This document shows, piece after piece, positions 31,776-43,189 of a stretch of 64,000 nt of DNA (position 1 is its first letter; each line of letters starts with the position of its first letter). The stretch comes from Rhineura floridana (taxonomy: Eukaryota > Chordata > Lepidosauria > Squamata > Rhineuridae). The translations under genes and the position numbers were made by a program. The stretch lies in assembly GCF_030035675.1 (NCBI RefSeq), contig NC_084494.1, positions 18,521,248 to 18,585,247 of the forward strand, read 5' to 3'. The notes beneath the pieces were generated by a model, which saw only the letters and a program-made list of their open reading frames with translations, made no database searches and was not told where the DNA came from.

Positions 31776-31831
<56 letters not shown>
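31776..31831. repeat. (TAA)n/(TGATAA)n microsatellite in OPRD1 intron 2
   Basis: ATAATAATAATAATAATGAT grading into repeated AATGATAATGAT. Confidence 0.85.
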
Positions 31832-31964
31832 GCCCTCCCTTTAAGCCTACAGGTGCTCTCCCTCACTACCAAAGCCTCCTTCCCTGCCATAATCTTCCAA
31901 AACACTTCCACCCTCCTTCCCTTCCCAAATAGCTGGCTGTGCCAAGGTGAAGGAAAGAAGGGGA

Positions 31965-32300
31965 AGATTGTTATTGCTATTGTTATTGTTATTAATTACA
32001 TTTCTGTCCTGCACTTTCTTCCAGAAGGAGCTCATAGTGACAAACAAGGGAAAAAATACTAAAAACATCTTAAAAACAAGACATCTTAAAAACATCTTTA
32101 AATTTTTTAAACAAACATCTTAAAAAGCAATTCCAGCACAGACGCAGACTGGGATAAGGTCTCTACTTAAAAGGTTTGTTGAAAGAAGAAGGTATTCATC
32201 AGGCACCAAAAAGATAACAGAGGTGGCGCCTGTCTAATATTTAAGGGGAGGGAATTCCCCTTATAGTATTGGTGTCACAATGCTAAAGATCTCCTTGCTA
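31965..32300 (-). mobile_element. L2-like LINE tail in OPRD1 intron 2
   Basis: TTATTGTTATTAATTACATT, a reversed tail hairpin (CTGCACTTTCTTCCAGAAGG), A-rich UTR, then coding remnants with GGCACCAAAAAGATAACAG, as at 50710 and 52140. Confidence 0.6.
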
Positions 32301-32573
32301 TGTTGTTAGGTTGTGAGATAAGATGGTATCTGCAGGAGGCCCTCACCTGCAGAATGCAGTGATTGACTGGGGATATAAGGGGTAAGACTCTCTGCTCCAG
32401 CACACACTGCAGCTCCTGAAACTACCACTTCCTCTCATCTACTTGACTGCTGACCTGGTTGTTTGCTTGCTGCTGACAAAGTGGCTTGAAAGGTTTAAGG
32501 TAAATTTTAAACAGTAATTTGCCACCATTGTGGCAAAGGGGGACAGGCACACTCCAGGCAACCTCACCCACAA

Positions 32574-32614
32574 TGCCTCACTCTGAGGCAGGACACCTTC
32601 CTCAGAGTGAGGCA
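32574..32614. repeat. Perfect 15-bp-stem hairpin in OPRD1 intron 2
   Basis: TGCCTCACTCTGAGG and its exact complement are separated by 11 bases. The surroundings do not match the transposon families in this window. Confidence 0.7.
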
Positions 32615-33077
32615 CTGAGCACCTATGCCACTTTCTTGGCAGCTAGTATGCAGGCAGGAGAATGGAAAGGAGGAGCAGAAGGAAGGAGGGAGTAGAGGTG
32701 GTGGTGGCACTAAGCCAGCCAGTCAATTGGCCAGTTAATTGTTGCAAGCAGCTCTGTGGGTGGTAGTTGGGGCGGTGCACCATCTGCCACCCCTCCCCAT
32801 CTGCTTCCTCAGCCATGTGACTCATGGTGTGGTTGGCCCCGCTGCCCGCATGAGAGGAATCTTTTTGAGCTCAGAATCAAAATCGGAGATGGAAAAGAAA
32901 TTGGGAGTTTCAATGATTGCTTTGTATTTGAGGCTGAACATTATGAACCCAAGACTCATAGTTCCCACCCCAGAAATATGAGTCTTAGCAACTTCTTTTA
33001 CATAGCTCCTCTTCATTTCAACGGAGCTTGGGCAAGGTGGTGGCGGCGGCAACCTAGTTTTAGTGCCCCATGGTCTA

Positions 33078-33193
33078 GATCAGAGTGTGGAAAAGTTACT
33101 TTTTTTGAACTACAACTCCCATCAGCCCAATCCAGTGGCCATGCTGGCTGGGGCTGATAGAAGTTGTAGTTCAAAACAGTAGCTTTTCCAAGC
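33078..33193. mobile_element. hAT-F palindromic element in OPRD1 intron 2
   Basis: Begins CAGAGTGTGGAAAAGTTAC and ends TTTTCCAAGCTCTG. The flanking octamers GTCTAGAT and ATCTAGAT match at 7 of 8. A slightly more diverged copy. Ends placed to within a few bases. Confidence 0.85.
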
Positions 33194-33847
33194 TCTGATC
33201 TAGATCTACTTACTTTCTTACTTTGTTTCTCTTAATGGCACTTCAAATCCACTTTCTGATGTCCAAGTAGTTACCCTTACATTAAATATGTGATAGCATT
33301 TCATGCATGTATGACTTTGAGGGAGGCAATCAGGGTTGGGTTATGGTGTGCAGGGAGGGTTTTTTGTTTGTTTTTTTAAAGCGAACAACAGCAACACTAT
33401 TTCTTCCTGTGCCAAGGTCTCACTGAAAATACCCCCCCCCCAGTTCTTGTTTATTGGAGGGAGGAAGCTGCTATTTATGACGAAATATTTTAAAAACAGC
33501 TCCAAGAAGGTTGCTGATTTAGCTTCATGACTGACACAAGGGCTAACCAATTAGTGTTGTGAGGCAGGGAGGTGACTGTACTTGAAACAAGGGTTTCTGA
33601 TGAAAACCAAAAGAACCAGTTTCCCTTAAGCTCAATCCAAGTCAGAAGGTTCTACCTGTGTCCAAAATGCGGCAAGTGCATTTTCCCAGCAGGCTCATTA
33701 CTAAAATTATACATGTCTCTATGCCTACTAAGGTGCACAGCCTTAAGATCATCTCTGGCTATGGTTTATAGAGCAGAAAGTGGTGCCTCTTTATCCCCAA
33801 GCCTCCATAAAAAAGGATAGGATGGAATATGGCAACAAGACACTTGC

Positions 33848-34197
33848 CTTGAGATTTAGTGACAGCCATGATCATGATGGGCACCCCAATAACAGATGAG
33901 AGAACCCAGATGCAAACATTGATTAGCTTGGCTTTTGCTGGGGTCCGGAAATCCAGAGCCTTCACTGGATGGCAGACGGCTATATACCGGTCCACACTCA
34001 TCATAGTGAGGGTGAAGATGCTTGTGAACATGTTGTAGTAGTCAATGGAGAGGACAACCTTGCAGAGCAGTTCCCCAAAAGGCCAGGTCTCCATCAGATA
34101 CTTAGCACTCTGGAAGGGCAGGGTGCTAGTGGCCAAGGCATCAGCTAAGGCCAAGTTGAAGATGTAGATATTGGTGGCTGTTTTCATCTTGGTGTAT
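33848..34197 (-). CDS. OPRD1: Delta-type opioid receptor, exon 2 (TM2 to ECL2)
   Basis: A 350-nt internal exon preceded by a polypyrimidine-AG acceptor (34198-34199). It begins with the third base of an Arg codon, then [19 protein letters not shown]. It encodes TM2 with Asp2.50, ECL1 with WPFGELLCK (disulfide Cys3.25), TM3 with the amine-binding Asp3.32 and sodium-site Asn3.35 in IDYYNMFTS, the [11 protein letters not shown] motif, ICL2 and TM4, ending at AVTKSQ. Resemblance to human delta receptor is very close. The boundaries match the conserved opioid-receptor intron positions. The donor is AAG|GCAAGT; the only nearby GT (33842-33843) would shift exon 3 out of frame. The first coding exon was not found on the minus strand up to 64000. 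Confidence 0.95.
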
Positions 34198-34682
34198 CTG
34201 GAGGAAGGAGATAAGGGGAAAAGCATGTGAATTGAAATTTATGCTTCATCACTGCCCAGGAAGTATGGATGATTTCTTGACTGACTGAACAAAAGCCCCA
34301 AAGCTGTCAAATTTCTCAGTTTTTTCATGGTAGCCTTGTTTTGCTGCTGTGCTAAAATAGACCTGCAATAAAAGATATAGTTAGGTTAAATTAGTATGTG
34401 AAATTCAGGTCCCCTATTCTAGGGGTGGATTGATGTATTTGTGATCCCTATCAGTTTCAAACATGTTCACTGATTAGTCTACTTGGTCCTAACAGCATTA
34501 ATCTGCTTTAAAAAAAAAATCTGCATGAAAATTCCTGTTTAAATTTGGTTTCAGCCATATTTTCTGACAAAATATGTATTTCTAAACTATTTTATCCTAA
34601 AATACATATTTTGATGTGCATGTTGATATCTTTTTAAAACACAGAATTGCATCCCCCCAAAAAGAGAAGTGCAAAATCTGAA

Positions 34683-34794
34683 CAATAATTGTTTTGTTTT
34701 AAAAATGTTTTAAAAATGATTTAATTACTTGTTTTTAACTATTTTATTGATAATTTTAGTGTTTTTGTCAACCTCTTAAATTTTGTTAAATAAG

Positions 34795-34819
<25 letters not shown>
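34683..34819 (+). mobile_element. L2-like tail with (AAAT)n
   Basis: TTTTAAAAATG-rich UTR, CAACCTCTTAAATTTTG and then AAATAAATAAATAAATAAAT. BovB copy 2 sits directly downstream. Confidence 0.45.
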
Positions 34820-34826
<7 letters not shown>

Positions 34827-34831
34827 AGTCT

Positions 34832-37800
34832 AGGATCCTCTAGAATGCACACCTTAATGGTAAGGAGGTTTGAGAGTGTCAAACAAGCTGACAGCAATGC
34901 CATCAGGAGTCTAGAACTAGAGGCTAGACTCCTAGCAGGGGCACCCATGGTGGAATGGTCAAAGCTGAGACACCAGATTAAGATGCATCCAAACTCAGAG
35001 GAAGGCATTGGTAAACCACCTCTGAATACCTCTTACCACAAAAACTCTATGAAGAGAGTATCCAAAATGCAACACGAGATAGTGCTGAAAGATGAGACCC
35101 CCAGGTCAGATGGCACTCATTGAGCTTCTGGGGAAGAACAATGGACAAGCACAAGTTAGTAGTGCTCTGACTAATGACGCAACCGGGTCAAAGCCGAAAG
35201 GAAGCCTGGAGGCTGATGTGCACAGATGCAAAAAGAGAGTCCGGAGTTGTGCAATGTACACAATAGGAACATGGAATGTGAGAAGCATGAACCAGGGAAA
35301 GTTAGAAATTGTCAAGCAAGAAATGGAATGCAGAAACTTTATAATACTTGGCATGAGTGAAAGAAAATGTACAGGAATGGGACATTTTCAATCAGGCAAC
35401 TACAAAATATTTTATGCAGGAAATGAGAAATTAAGAAGAAATGGAGTTGCTTTAATAGTGAGAACTGATGTAGCAAAAGCAATCAGGAGCTATAACGTAA
35501 GGTCTGAGCGAGTGATATCAATGAGATTAAATGGGAAACCTATTAATATAACCATCATCCAAGTCTATGCTCCAATGGCAAACACAGAAGCGGAATTGGA
35601 GAGATTTTACACAGAAGTACAAGAAGAAATTGATCACACACCCAAACAAGATGTTCTGCTAATCATGAGGGACTGGAATGCAAAAGTAGGGAACAGAGAA
35701 GAACAAGGAATAATGGGGAAATGGGTTTTAGGAGACAGAAATGAAGCAGAAGAGAGACTTATTGAATCCTGTGAAGCCAACAATTTGTTTCTTGCAAACA
35801 CATTTTTTGAGCAACTGAAAAGACGACTGTACATGTGGACATCACCAAATGGTCAATATAGGAATAAAATTGATTATACAATTGGTAGCAGAAGATGGAG
35901 AAGTTCCATACTATCTTTGAAAACAAGTCCAGGAGCAGACTGCAGTACAGATCATGAACTGGTCATATCGAAAATCAGAGTAAAGCTAAAGAACAACAAC
36001 AAAGCAATCATAATGCCAAAATACAATTTAAATAACATCCCAGAAGAATATAAAGATCAAATAAGGTACAGATTTGAGGCTTTAAGCTTAGTTGCTAGAG
36101 AACCAGAAAAACTATGGATTGAAGTCAGAGACATTATCAGGGCTGAATACAAAAAGACAATACCTCTAGTTAAAAAGAGAGAAAGAACTCAATAGATGAC
36201 TGACAAAACTCTTAAAATGGTTAAAGGGAGAAGGAAAGCAAAAGCAAAAGGAGGCAGAAACACGGTCGGAACCCTAAATGCTGCAATACAGCGACTAGTA
36301 TGTAGGGACAAGGAGAACTATTACAATAGTTATTGTATAAAAACAGAAGAGGACAAAAAAAAAGGAAGAACAAGAGCCCTATTCCAAAAGATTAGAGAAA
36401 TGAAAGGGAAATTTAAACCAAGAGTAGGTATGTTGAATAATCAATAGGGGAACACACTGACAGAGATAAAATAAAAGGAAGATGGAAGCAATACACTGAA
36501 GAGCTCTATGAAAGAGATGCACGGATGACATATTCATTCATGGAGGAACCGTATAATGAAGAACCAGAAATTTTAGAATGTGATGTGAAAGCTGCTCTAA
36601 AAATACTTGGAAGAAACAAATCACCAGGAACAGATGGCATACCAATAGAGTTACTACAAGTTACTGAGACTAAATCTGTCCAAATTTTGACAAAAATATG
36701 TCAACAAATATGGAAAACTAAACAATGGCCCACAGACTGGAAGCGTTCGATATATACAGTACCCCAATGCCAAAGAAAGGGGATCCCAGAGAATGCAGTA
36801 ATTATCAAACTATTGCCTTAATATCCCATGCAAGTAAAGTAATGCTCAAGATTCTACAACAAAGGCTCTTACCATATACGGAGTGGGAAATGCCCAATGT
36901 CCAGGCTGGATTTAGTAAAGGAAGAGGTACCAGAGATCATATTGCAAACATACGTTGGATAATGAAATGGACCAAGGAATTTCAGGAGAAAATCATCCTG
37001 TGCTTTATAGATTATAGCAAAGCCTTTGATTGTGTAGATCATGAAAAACTATGGAATGCTTGAAAAGAAATTGGGGTGCCACAGCATCTGATTGTCCTGA
37101 TGTGCAACCTATACTCTGGGCAAGAGGCTACTGTAAGGACAGAATATGGAGAAACCGATTTGTTTCCAATCGGAAAGGGTGTGAGACAGGAGTGTATTTT
37201 ATCACTTTATTTGTTTAATCTATATGTAGGACATATCATACAAAAAGTGGGATTGGACCAAGATGAAGGAGGTATGAAAACTGGAGGGAGAAATATCAAT
37301 AATTTAAGATATGCAGACAATACCATACCACTCACAGAAACCAGTAATGATTTGAAATGAATGCTGTTGAAAGTTAAAGTGGAAAGCTCAAAAGCAGGAC
37401 TACAGTGGAACGTCAAGAAGATTAACGTAATGACAACGGATTTATGTAACTTTAAAGTTGACAATGAGGACATTGAGCTTGTCAAGGATTATCAATATCT
37501 TGGCACAGTCATTAACCAAAATGGAGACAATAGTCAAGAAATCAGAAGAAGGCTAGGACTGGGGAGGGCAGCTATGAGAGAATTAGAAAAGATCCTCAAA
37601 TGCAAAGATGTATCACTGAACACTAAAGTCAGGAACATTCAGACTATGGTATTTCCGATCTCTATGTATGGATGTGAAAGTTGGACAGTGAAAAAAGCTG
37701 ATAAAATCAACTCGTTTGAAATGCAGTATTGGAGGAGAGCTTTGCAGATACCATGGACCATGAAAAAGAGAAATAATTGGGTGTTAGAACAAATTAAACC

Positions 37801-38084
37801 AGAACTATCATTAGAACCTAAGGTGATGAAACTGAGGTTATCATAATTTGGACACATAATGAGCAGACATGATTCATTAGAAAAGACAATAATGCTGGGG
37901 AAAAACAGAAGGAAGTAGAAAAAGAGGAAGGCCAAACAAGAGATGGATTGATTCCATAAAGGGAGCCACAGACCTGAACGTACAAGATCTGAACAGGGGG
38001 GTTTATAACACATGCTACTGTAGGTTGTTGATTCATAGGGTCGCTATAAATCATAATTGACTTGAAGGCACATAACAACAACAA
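34832..38084 (+). mobile_element. BovB (RTE clade) LINE, near full length, copy 2
   Basis: Flanked by ATGTTTAAGTCT (34820-34831) and ATGTTCAAGTCT (38085-38096), 11 of 12 matching. The first frame (35092-36195) carries the endonuclease: GTWNVRSMNQGK, a SERKC in place of SELKW, IMRDWNAKVG for GDWN, and TDHELV. Reverse transcriptase segments (SPGTDGIPIELLQ, FIDYSKAFDCVDHEKLW, RQECILSLYLFNLY) lie in separate frames. The catalytic box reads RYADNTIPL, with Asn for the second Asp. The C-terminal part (37361-37846) includes SMYGCESWTVKKADK. Dead, but less damaged than copy 1. Confidence 0.93.
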
Positions 38085-38244
38085 ATGTTCAAGTCTGCAC
38101 ATTAGTGCTGGAGGTGCAGACCAGGTCAGTTCATATAAGAATGAATTCCACAGGCATCTCTGCCTCCCCAGATTAATTTTGGGGCTTTGTTCCCTGGACT
38201 GCTTATCCCCAACTTTCAAAGTGCCCATTCACATCACACAGCCC

Positions 38245-38384
38245 CTTCTGTGTTGGGAGAGTGCTCTTGTGCTTGGGTCCAGCTTGTGGGCTTCATGTAG
38301 GCATCTGGTTAGCCTCTGTGAGAACAGGATGGTGGACTAGATGGGCCCACTGGCCTGATCCAGCAGGCTCTTCTTATGTTCTGC
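38245..38384 (+). mobile_element. Tail-E LINE 3' end
   Basis: CTTGTGCTTGGGTCCAGCTT, GAGAACAGGATGGTGGACTA and TGATCCAGCAGGCTCTTC. Confidence 0.65.
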
Positions 38385-39471
38385 CCCAAGCCTTATATAA
38401 GGCTTTCCATTTTTTTGGCCCTCTTTCCCTTAGGTCTACCTAACTCCCAGTTTCATTGGTTTTCTTGCATACCAGCTGTGACTGCACTGTTTGTGGATTG
38501 CACCAGACAGTTCTTCCTTTGGCCAACCAAGCCAGCCTCCCAGGGCCCAGATTGCACTCTATATCATGATTCTGCTGCCAACAGTTGCCCCCTGAGCAGA
38601 TATTAACAATTCATGACACCCCAGCAGCTCTGCTAATGGGCTCAATATTAGGAATGACATCACATTTAGAAAAGAAACAAATTTGGACAATTGATATGTG
38701 AGGTTTGGCTTGGGAGGACCAATTGCAGAACTGATGAAGGGACTCACTGAATTTGAGTGTCTGACTGCACCAGAGCATGTTAGGCCTGGCTGAAAGCATT
38801 GGACAATGACATAGACAAACAGCCTGAATCAGGCTATCAACCAGCCATTCCCACAAAGCCACTCGGGAAGAGCCACACCTTCACCTTGCAGGCTGCAATA
38901 GGCTTCTATTTCCTGGATGTCCCTCCATAGCTCCAGAGCCAGCTCCAGGTTTGAAGGAGGGCCCATAGCAAAATATCCCCTGGTGGGTTGCATCCTATGT
39001 CAGAGGTCCCATGGCTGCTTCCGTACCTGGTAATTGCCACTTAAATCTCCTGCAACACCCCAGAGTGATGCTACCATTGAGGCATTTTGGGAAATTAAGA
39101 TGGCTGCTGATGCCACTAGAAAAACCACACCTGGGCCCCCAGGATATTCATCAGTGCCAATGGGCCCTGACAAATTGTTGAGGCTCCAGCAACTGCCCAC
39201 AGGTGCTGGGTGCTGACACCAGGCCTGCAGGTCTTGCAGCATCATGGGGAGTGTAGTTGCAGGGGAACTGACACAGCCTAGTGTGATGGGTAGGTACTCT
39301 CTCAGCAAGAGAGTTGCTTCACCAAATTAAGGTATCTTGCCTTGCTCCTGCACCTTCTGACTTCTCTCTCCTCTTTCAATTCTGTCTTGGGATTATGTCT
39401 CCAGCACTTCATCTGGCCCCTTCTGGCCTTCCTCTGTGTCTTAACCGAGAACTGTTGCCCTCACTCCCAAC
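38385..39471. other. Unassigned intronic sequence
   Basis: No repeat family recognised and no convincing coding frame. Confidence 0.3.
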
Positions 39472-39643
39472 CAGTAGAGACTGGTGGCTCCATGTCAGTG
39501 GGGCAGTGGAATCTGCACTGGGTTTTAGTTCAAACTTTCAATGAGCTGTCCAAAGTGCTGAAATCTAATTCCCCCCCCCCTCAGGACTGAAACCCAGAGT
39601 GGATTCCATTACCTCACTGACATGGAGTTACCAGCCACCACTG
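39472..39643. mobile_element. hAT-C hairpin element
   Basis: CAGTAGAGACTGGTGGCTCC at the left, ACCAGCCACCACTG at the right, with TTTCAATGAGCTGTCCAAAG in the arm and a C-run in the loop. No clear flanking octamer match. Confidence 0.65.
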
Positions 39644-39644
39644 A

Positions 39645-39846
39645 GACAATTGGTCTATCTAATTTAGTATTGTTTTCACTGTCTGGCAGCAACTCTCCAG
39701 GATTTCAGACAGGGAGTCATTCCCAGCCCTTCCAAGATTTTAGACAGGGAGTCATTCCCAGCCCTACCTGGAGATGCCAGGAATTGAACCTGGGATCTTG
39801 TGCAGGCAAAGGAGATGCTCTGTCACTGAGCTGTGGCCCTTCCCCA
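39645..39846 (-). mobile_element. tRNA-derived SINE with internal tandem duplication
   Basis: Head read on the minus strand: GCTCAGTGACAGAGCATCTC, then GGTTCAATTCCTGG. A block containing TTTAGACAGGGAGTCATTCC is present twice (about 39697-39730 and 39731-39764). Confidence 0.7.
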
Positions 39847-39867
39847 ATACCTCTTGATTGTCTGGAT

Positions 39868-39878
39868 CAAGGATGGGG

Positions 39879-39914
<36 letters not shown>

Positions 39915-40078
39915 CTGGCTTTTCTGCAACTGGAATGTAGTATGCTGTACAAAGGTAACAGTCTCATCCATCACTCCACCCACTTTTTGCCTCTGGCCCA
40001 ACCCATCACTGACATGCAACCCGCAAAAGGTTGCCCATGAGGGAACACATCCCTCTGGTTGAAAAAGGGTCCCTACTT
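39868..40078 (-). mobile_element. hAT-B fragment with (GT)n
   Basis: CACTTTTTGCCTCTGGCCC, ACTGACATGCAACCCGC and AAGGTTGCCCATGAGGG are the family read in reverse. A GT run of about 30 bp lies at 39881-39910. Confidence 0.55.
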
Positions 40079-40084
40079 CAGCAT

Positions 40085-40245
40085 TGTGGCCTAGCCTTTA
40101 GAATGCTGGAGATAGACTGGGGAAGCCTTGGTCCAGGGGCTATCTCTTAACCCAACTTTCCTTGCAGGGCTGTTGGGAAGTTCAGATAGGAGAGAGGTGG
40201 CCTTTGAGCTCTTTGGAGGAAGAGTGGAATGAAAAGGTAATGAGT
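40085..40245 (+). mobile_element. MIR-like SINE
   Basis: TTGCAGGGCTGTTGGGAAG, then GAGCTCTTTGGAGGAAGAGT; a decayed head is possible around 40090-40140. Confidence 0.5.
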
Positions 40246-40385
40246 TGCATCCAATGCTAGTCCCTGCTTAGAGTTGACCCATTAAAATTAATGAGCATGA
40301 CTCACTTAGGTGTATTAATATCAATGGGTCTTCTCTGAGAAGACCTTAGTGGGATGCAGCCCAATATATTTTTATTGAAACATGG
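40246..40385 (+). mobile_element. IR-J element
   Basis: AGTTGCATCCAATGCTAGTC and TTAGTGGGATGCAGCCCAAT form ends. AATTAATGAGCATGACTC and CACTTAGGTGTATTAATATC lie inside. Relatives at 55585, 56322 and 62100. Confidence 0.5.
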
Positions 40386-40944
40386 GGATGGAGGGTGAGG
40401 AAATTACTGCAACAACTACTCCCTCTTGGACTCTTTACTGCTTTGCATGCCCTCCCTTGCTCTTCCCCTCCTTCTTCCTTTCATATATTTCCCTTCCATG
40501 TTAATCTCTCCTGGAGGGGAGATATCTGACCAGAAGTTTATAATTTGATTTTTACCACCAGGCTCCATTTTCTTCATTTTTACTATCTTAGTGAACAAGA
40601 AATGGTCCATTAAATATGGATTTGAATGTTTTAATTATTCAAAGCAGCAAAGGACTCAAAGGAATGCCTAGCTCTTCCTCTTGTCATTGCAGGGAAATGT
40701 TTAACATCTCCAGAATGCCTCTGACTCACTCCCTCAGTAATTTGTGGTATCACCTGAAATCAGGAGTTTCTTTGACCTTGGGCCATGATGCACACTTGAG
40801 AGCCATTTGAAGCAATAAGATTTAAATGCCAATATGTGTGTGCAGAAATAAAGCTGGCATTGTGGGAAGGTTAAAAGGGACATTTCTGCATTTTCCGGGA
40901 CATTTCTGCATTTTCCAGTAAATCGAATGGACTGCTCAAAAGTA
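40386..40944. other. Unassigned; short tandem duplication
   Basis: A 20-bp unit, GGGACATTTCTGCATTTTCC, occurs twice in tandem at about 40879-40918. Otherwise nothing recognised. Confidence 0.4.
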
Positions 40945-41262
40945 GTACATACAATTGCAAGGGAAGTCAGAGGTCATCTAGTCTAACCCCCTGACAATTT
41001 TAGGAAGTCCACTGTCAGCCGCTGTTTAAAAACATCCAGTGAAGGAGAGTTCTTTGCCTTCCGAGGCAGTCATGTTTGGCAGTGGAACAGGAATCATCAG
41101 GAAGTTCTTTGAACCTGCTGGTTTGGGTCCTACCCTGTAGAGCAGGAGAGAACAAATGTACTCCCTCATCTAGATGACAACTGTTCAAATATTTGATGAC
41201 AGCTGTCATATCACCTCTTAATAATCTCTTCTCCAGGGTGAAGATGCACAGCTTTTTCAGCT
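40945..41262 (-). mobile_element. CR1-like LINE 3' fragment, old
   Basis: GTCATCTAGTCTAACCCCCTG is the usual CR1 3'-end phrase in reverse. CAGCTGTCATATCACCTC and TTCTCCAGGGTGAAGATGC complete it. More diverged than the other CR1 copies. Confidence 0.65.
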
Positions 41263-41349
41263 TCTAAGAAAGAGGCTTGAGGATTATTAAATTCGAAGCC
41301 CTGGTCTAAAAGTTTAATGGGAAAATATCACAAGAAGCTGATAAACACA

Positions 41350-41760
41350 GGGACTGGGGGTGGGGGTGGGAATTTGTTCATTTCACGTTTCACATATGAA
41401 CCTGCCAGTTCATAGTTCCTGAAACAATATGTGAATCAAACACAGCTATCCATTGAAATTTGCACTTCTCTGAGTTTTGCAATGCAATTTTCCAACCAAA
41501 ACAAACATGCAAAGCAGTGTATGCTAGAGGAAAGTATTCACCAAAAGGTTTCTATTTTAGTGAATATAACATACAAAATATATTACATTATGAGGAACTG
41601 CTCACATAAATGTGTATATCAGGCAAAAATTTGTACACAAATATGTTAAGGAGAAGCATTCATCCAGAGTTCACAACCTGATGTGGAAAAGGTTTGAACT
41701 GAATTGAAAATAAGAAAACTGAGAGAAACTACAATTAACAGATTCGTCCGTTCATCACTC
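41350..41760 (+). mobile_element. hAT-A element, diverged
   Basis: ACACAGCTATCCATTGAAAT, TTTGCAATGCAATTTTCC and GAAACTACAATTAACAGATT follow the family order. Ends are decayed. Confidence 0.65.
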
Positions 41761-41985
41761 TTCTTTTCTCTAGAGATAAATCTGTTAATTCTGAAATCAA
41801 GCACAATGGGGAAAGGCTGATGGAACTGGGTGCATTTAGCTTAGTTTCATCATTTGGCTTGGTTTCTGTACTCCTGATGATCTTTGTTGCCCTCCTCTGA
41901 ACCCACCCCCAGACAGCATAGCCAATGGCCACGTATGATGGGAGTCATAGCCCAGCAACATCTGGAAGGCCACAGGTCCCCCCTA
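41761..41985 (-). mobile_element. LINE fragment plus hAT-D fragment
   Basis: About 41780-41905 reads as a CR1-type C-terminus in reverse (ATCTTTGTTGCCCTCCTCTG). 41908-41985 holds AGCATAGCCAATGGCC and GCAACATCTGGAAGGCC, the right half of hAT-D. Confidence 0.45.
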
Positions 41986-42237
41986 CAAATCTGTTAACAC
42001 CAGCAACTTAAGCCAGCCAAGACTTCAGCCACATATAGATTAAGATCTGTGTGGGAATACAACAAAACAAAACATGATCTATAGATCTGCATGTAAGAAT
42101 CAGACTGATTGGGGTAGGAAACCTTATGCTGGGGGAGGGGGAATGGGGCCACCAAACTCCTCTATCTGGTCCTCGAGACTCTCCTTGGGCTATACTCTCA
42201 TCCCCACCATGCACTTCACTGGCTCTCTTCCACACCC

Positions 42238-42486
42238 TCCTTGAGTGTTTTTGCCTGGCTAGAGTGTGTCTTTGAACTCTGATAATGTCTTTTGCTTGCC
42301 TGGATGGAGGACAGGGGTGCCTATCTACAAACTAGCCTAGTAGTCAATATTCACATTTAGATAATATTCACATTTGTTGCTTTGCTCACTTTTGCCTCTG
42401 GCTCTGCCCACCATTGGCATGTGGCCCCCAGAAGGTTGCCCAGAAGGGAACGTGACTCTTGGACTATCAAATGGTTCCCCACCCCT
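42238..42486 (-). mobile_element. hAT-B element
   Basis: TTGCCTGGATGGAGGACAG, TTTGCCTCTGGCTCTGCCC, GGCATGTGGCCCCCAGAAG and the end GGTTCCCCACCCCTG. Confidence 0.65.
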
Positions 42487-42579
42487 GAGTTATGTGCTAG
42501 TAAAAGCGATGGGGTTGGGTATGAAGCTGCTGGCTCCAGAGCCTATAATAACTACCTTTTGCAGAGTCACATGGAGAGC

Positions 42580-42720
42580 TCTGGATTACAAAGCTGCCTT
42601 ATGCCAAGTTAGACCATTGCCTGTCTAGGACATTGTTGTCCACACTGTTTGTCAGCAACTCTCCTGAGGTTCAAATAGGAGTCTTTCCCAGTTCTCCGTG
42701 GAGTTGACAGGGGCTGAAGC
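42580..42720 (-). mobile_element. tRNA-derived SINE, partial
   Basis: AAGCTGCCTTATGCCAAGTT then AGCAACTCTCCTGAGG; the tRNA head is lost. Confidence 0.5.
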
Positions 42721-43189
42721 AAATTCTTTGCAAAATAATTCATGAACTGCTGGTGCCCTAGAATTTCATTGTGAAAACTGCTGTAATCATTAAACCTTGG
42801 AGGATTTTTAGATTTATATCCTGCATCAATTATTCTTTTTCTTTCATTTGCCTCATTTTTGACCCTGCTCCTTCTTCCCATGACTAATTCTCAGAGCCCA
42901 TTAAATCCTGGATATGTTTTCAAAAGCATCAGTCACCAAAGCAAAGCGGAAAACCTGGGGTTCGGTCGCTTTCAACAAGGCTGCACATCTTCCTTCCCAA
43001 TATTCATACGAGGACATTCCAGAGTGTATCTTGCTAATATGCAAAGACTGCATGCAAAGAGGGGAGTGATAAAAATATTTATGTCTCAGTACATTGTGAT
43101 AAAACGATCAGGCTATCTTAAAATACATACACACACAGCCCAACAACAACAACCAGGAATATGCTTTAAATGGTGGGGGCCCTTGTGCA
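42721..43189. other. Repeat-free intronic sequence
   Basis: No repeat recognised except a short CA-rich patch near 43128 and CAACAACAACAAC at 43142. Confidence 0.3.

Larger units (their letters stand above)
31513..33847 (-). other. OPRD1: OPRD1 intron 2, GC-AG type
   Basis: A 2335-bp phase-1 intron. The donor is GC inside AAG|GCAAGT, an otherwise near-perfect U1 match; the acceptor is TGCAG at 31513-31517. It contains a TAA/TGATAA microsatellite, an L2 tail, a 15-bp-stem hairpin and a 116-bp hAT-F palindrome, each listed separately. The rest (about 32.6-33.05 kb and 33.2-33.84 kb) shows no recognisable repeat or gene. Confidence 0.9.

Noticed and set aside
33842-33843. GT at this position as the OPRD1 intron 2 donor
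   Set aside because: It would add four bases and throw exon 3 out of frame, whereas GC at 33846-33847 gives the conserved junction.
39881-39910. Cys/Val and His/Thr repeat proteins over the GT run
   Set aside because: Simple-sequence translation of a dinucleotide repeat.
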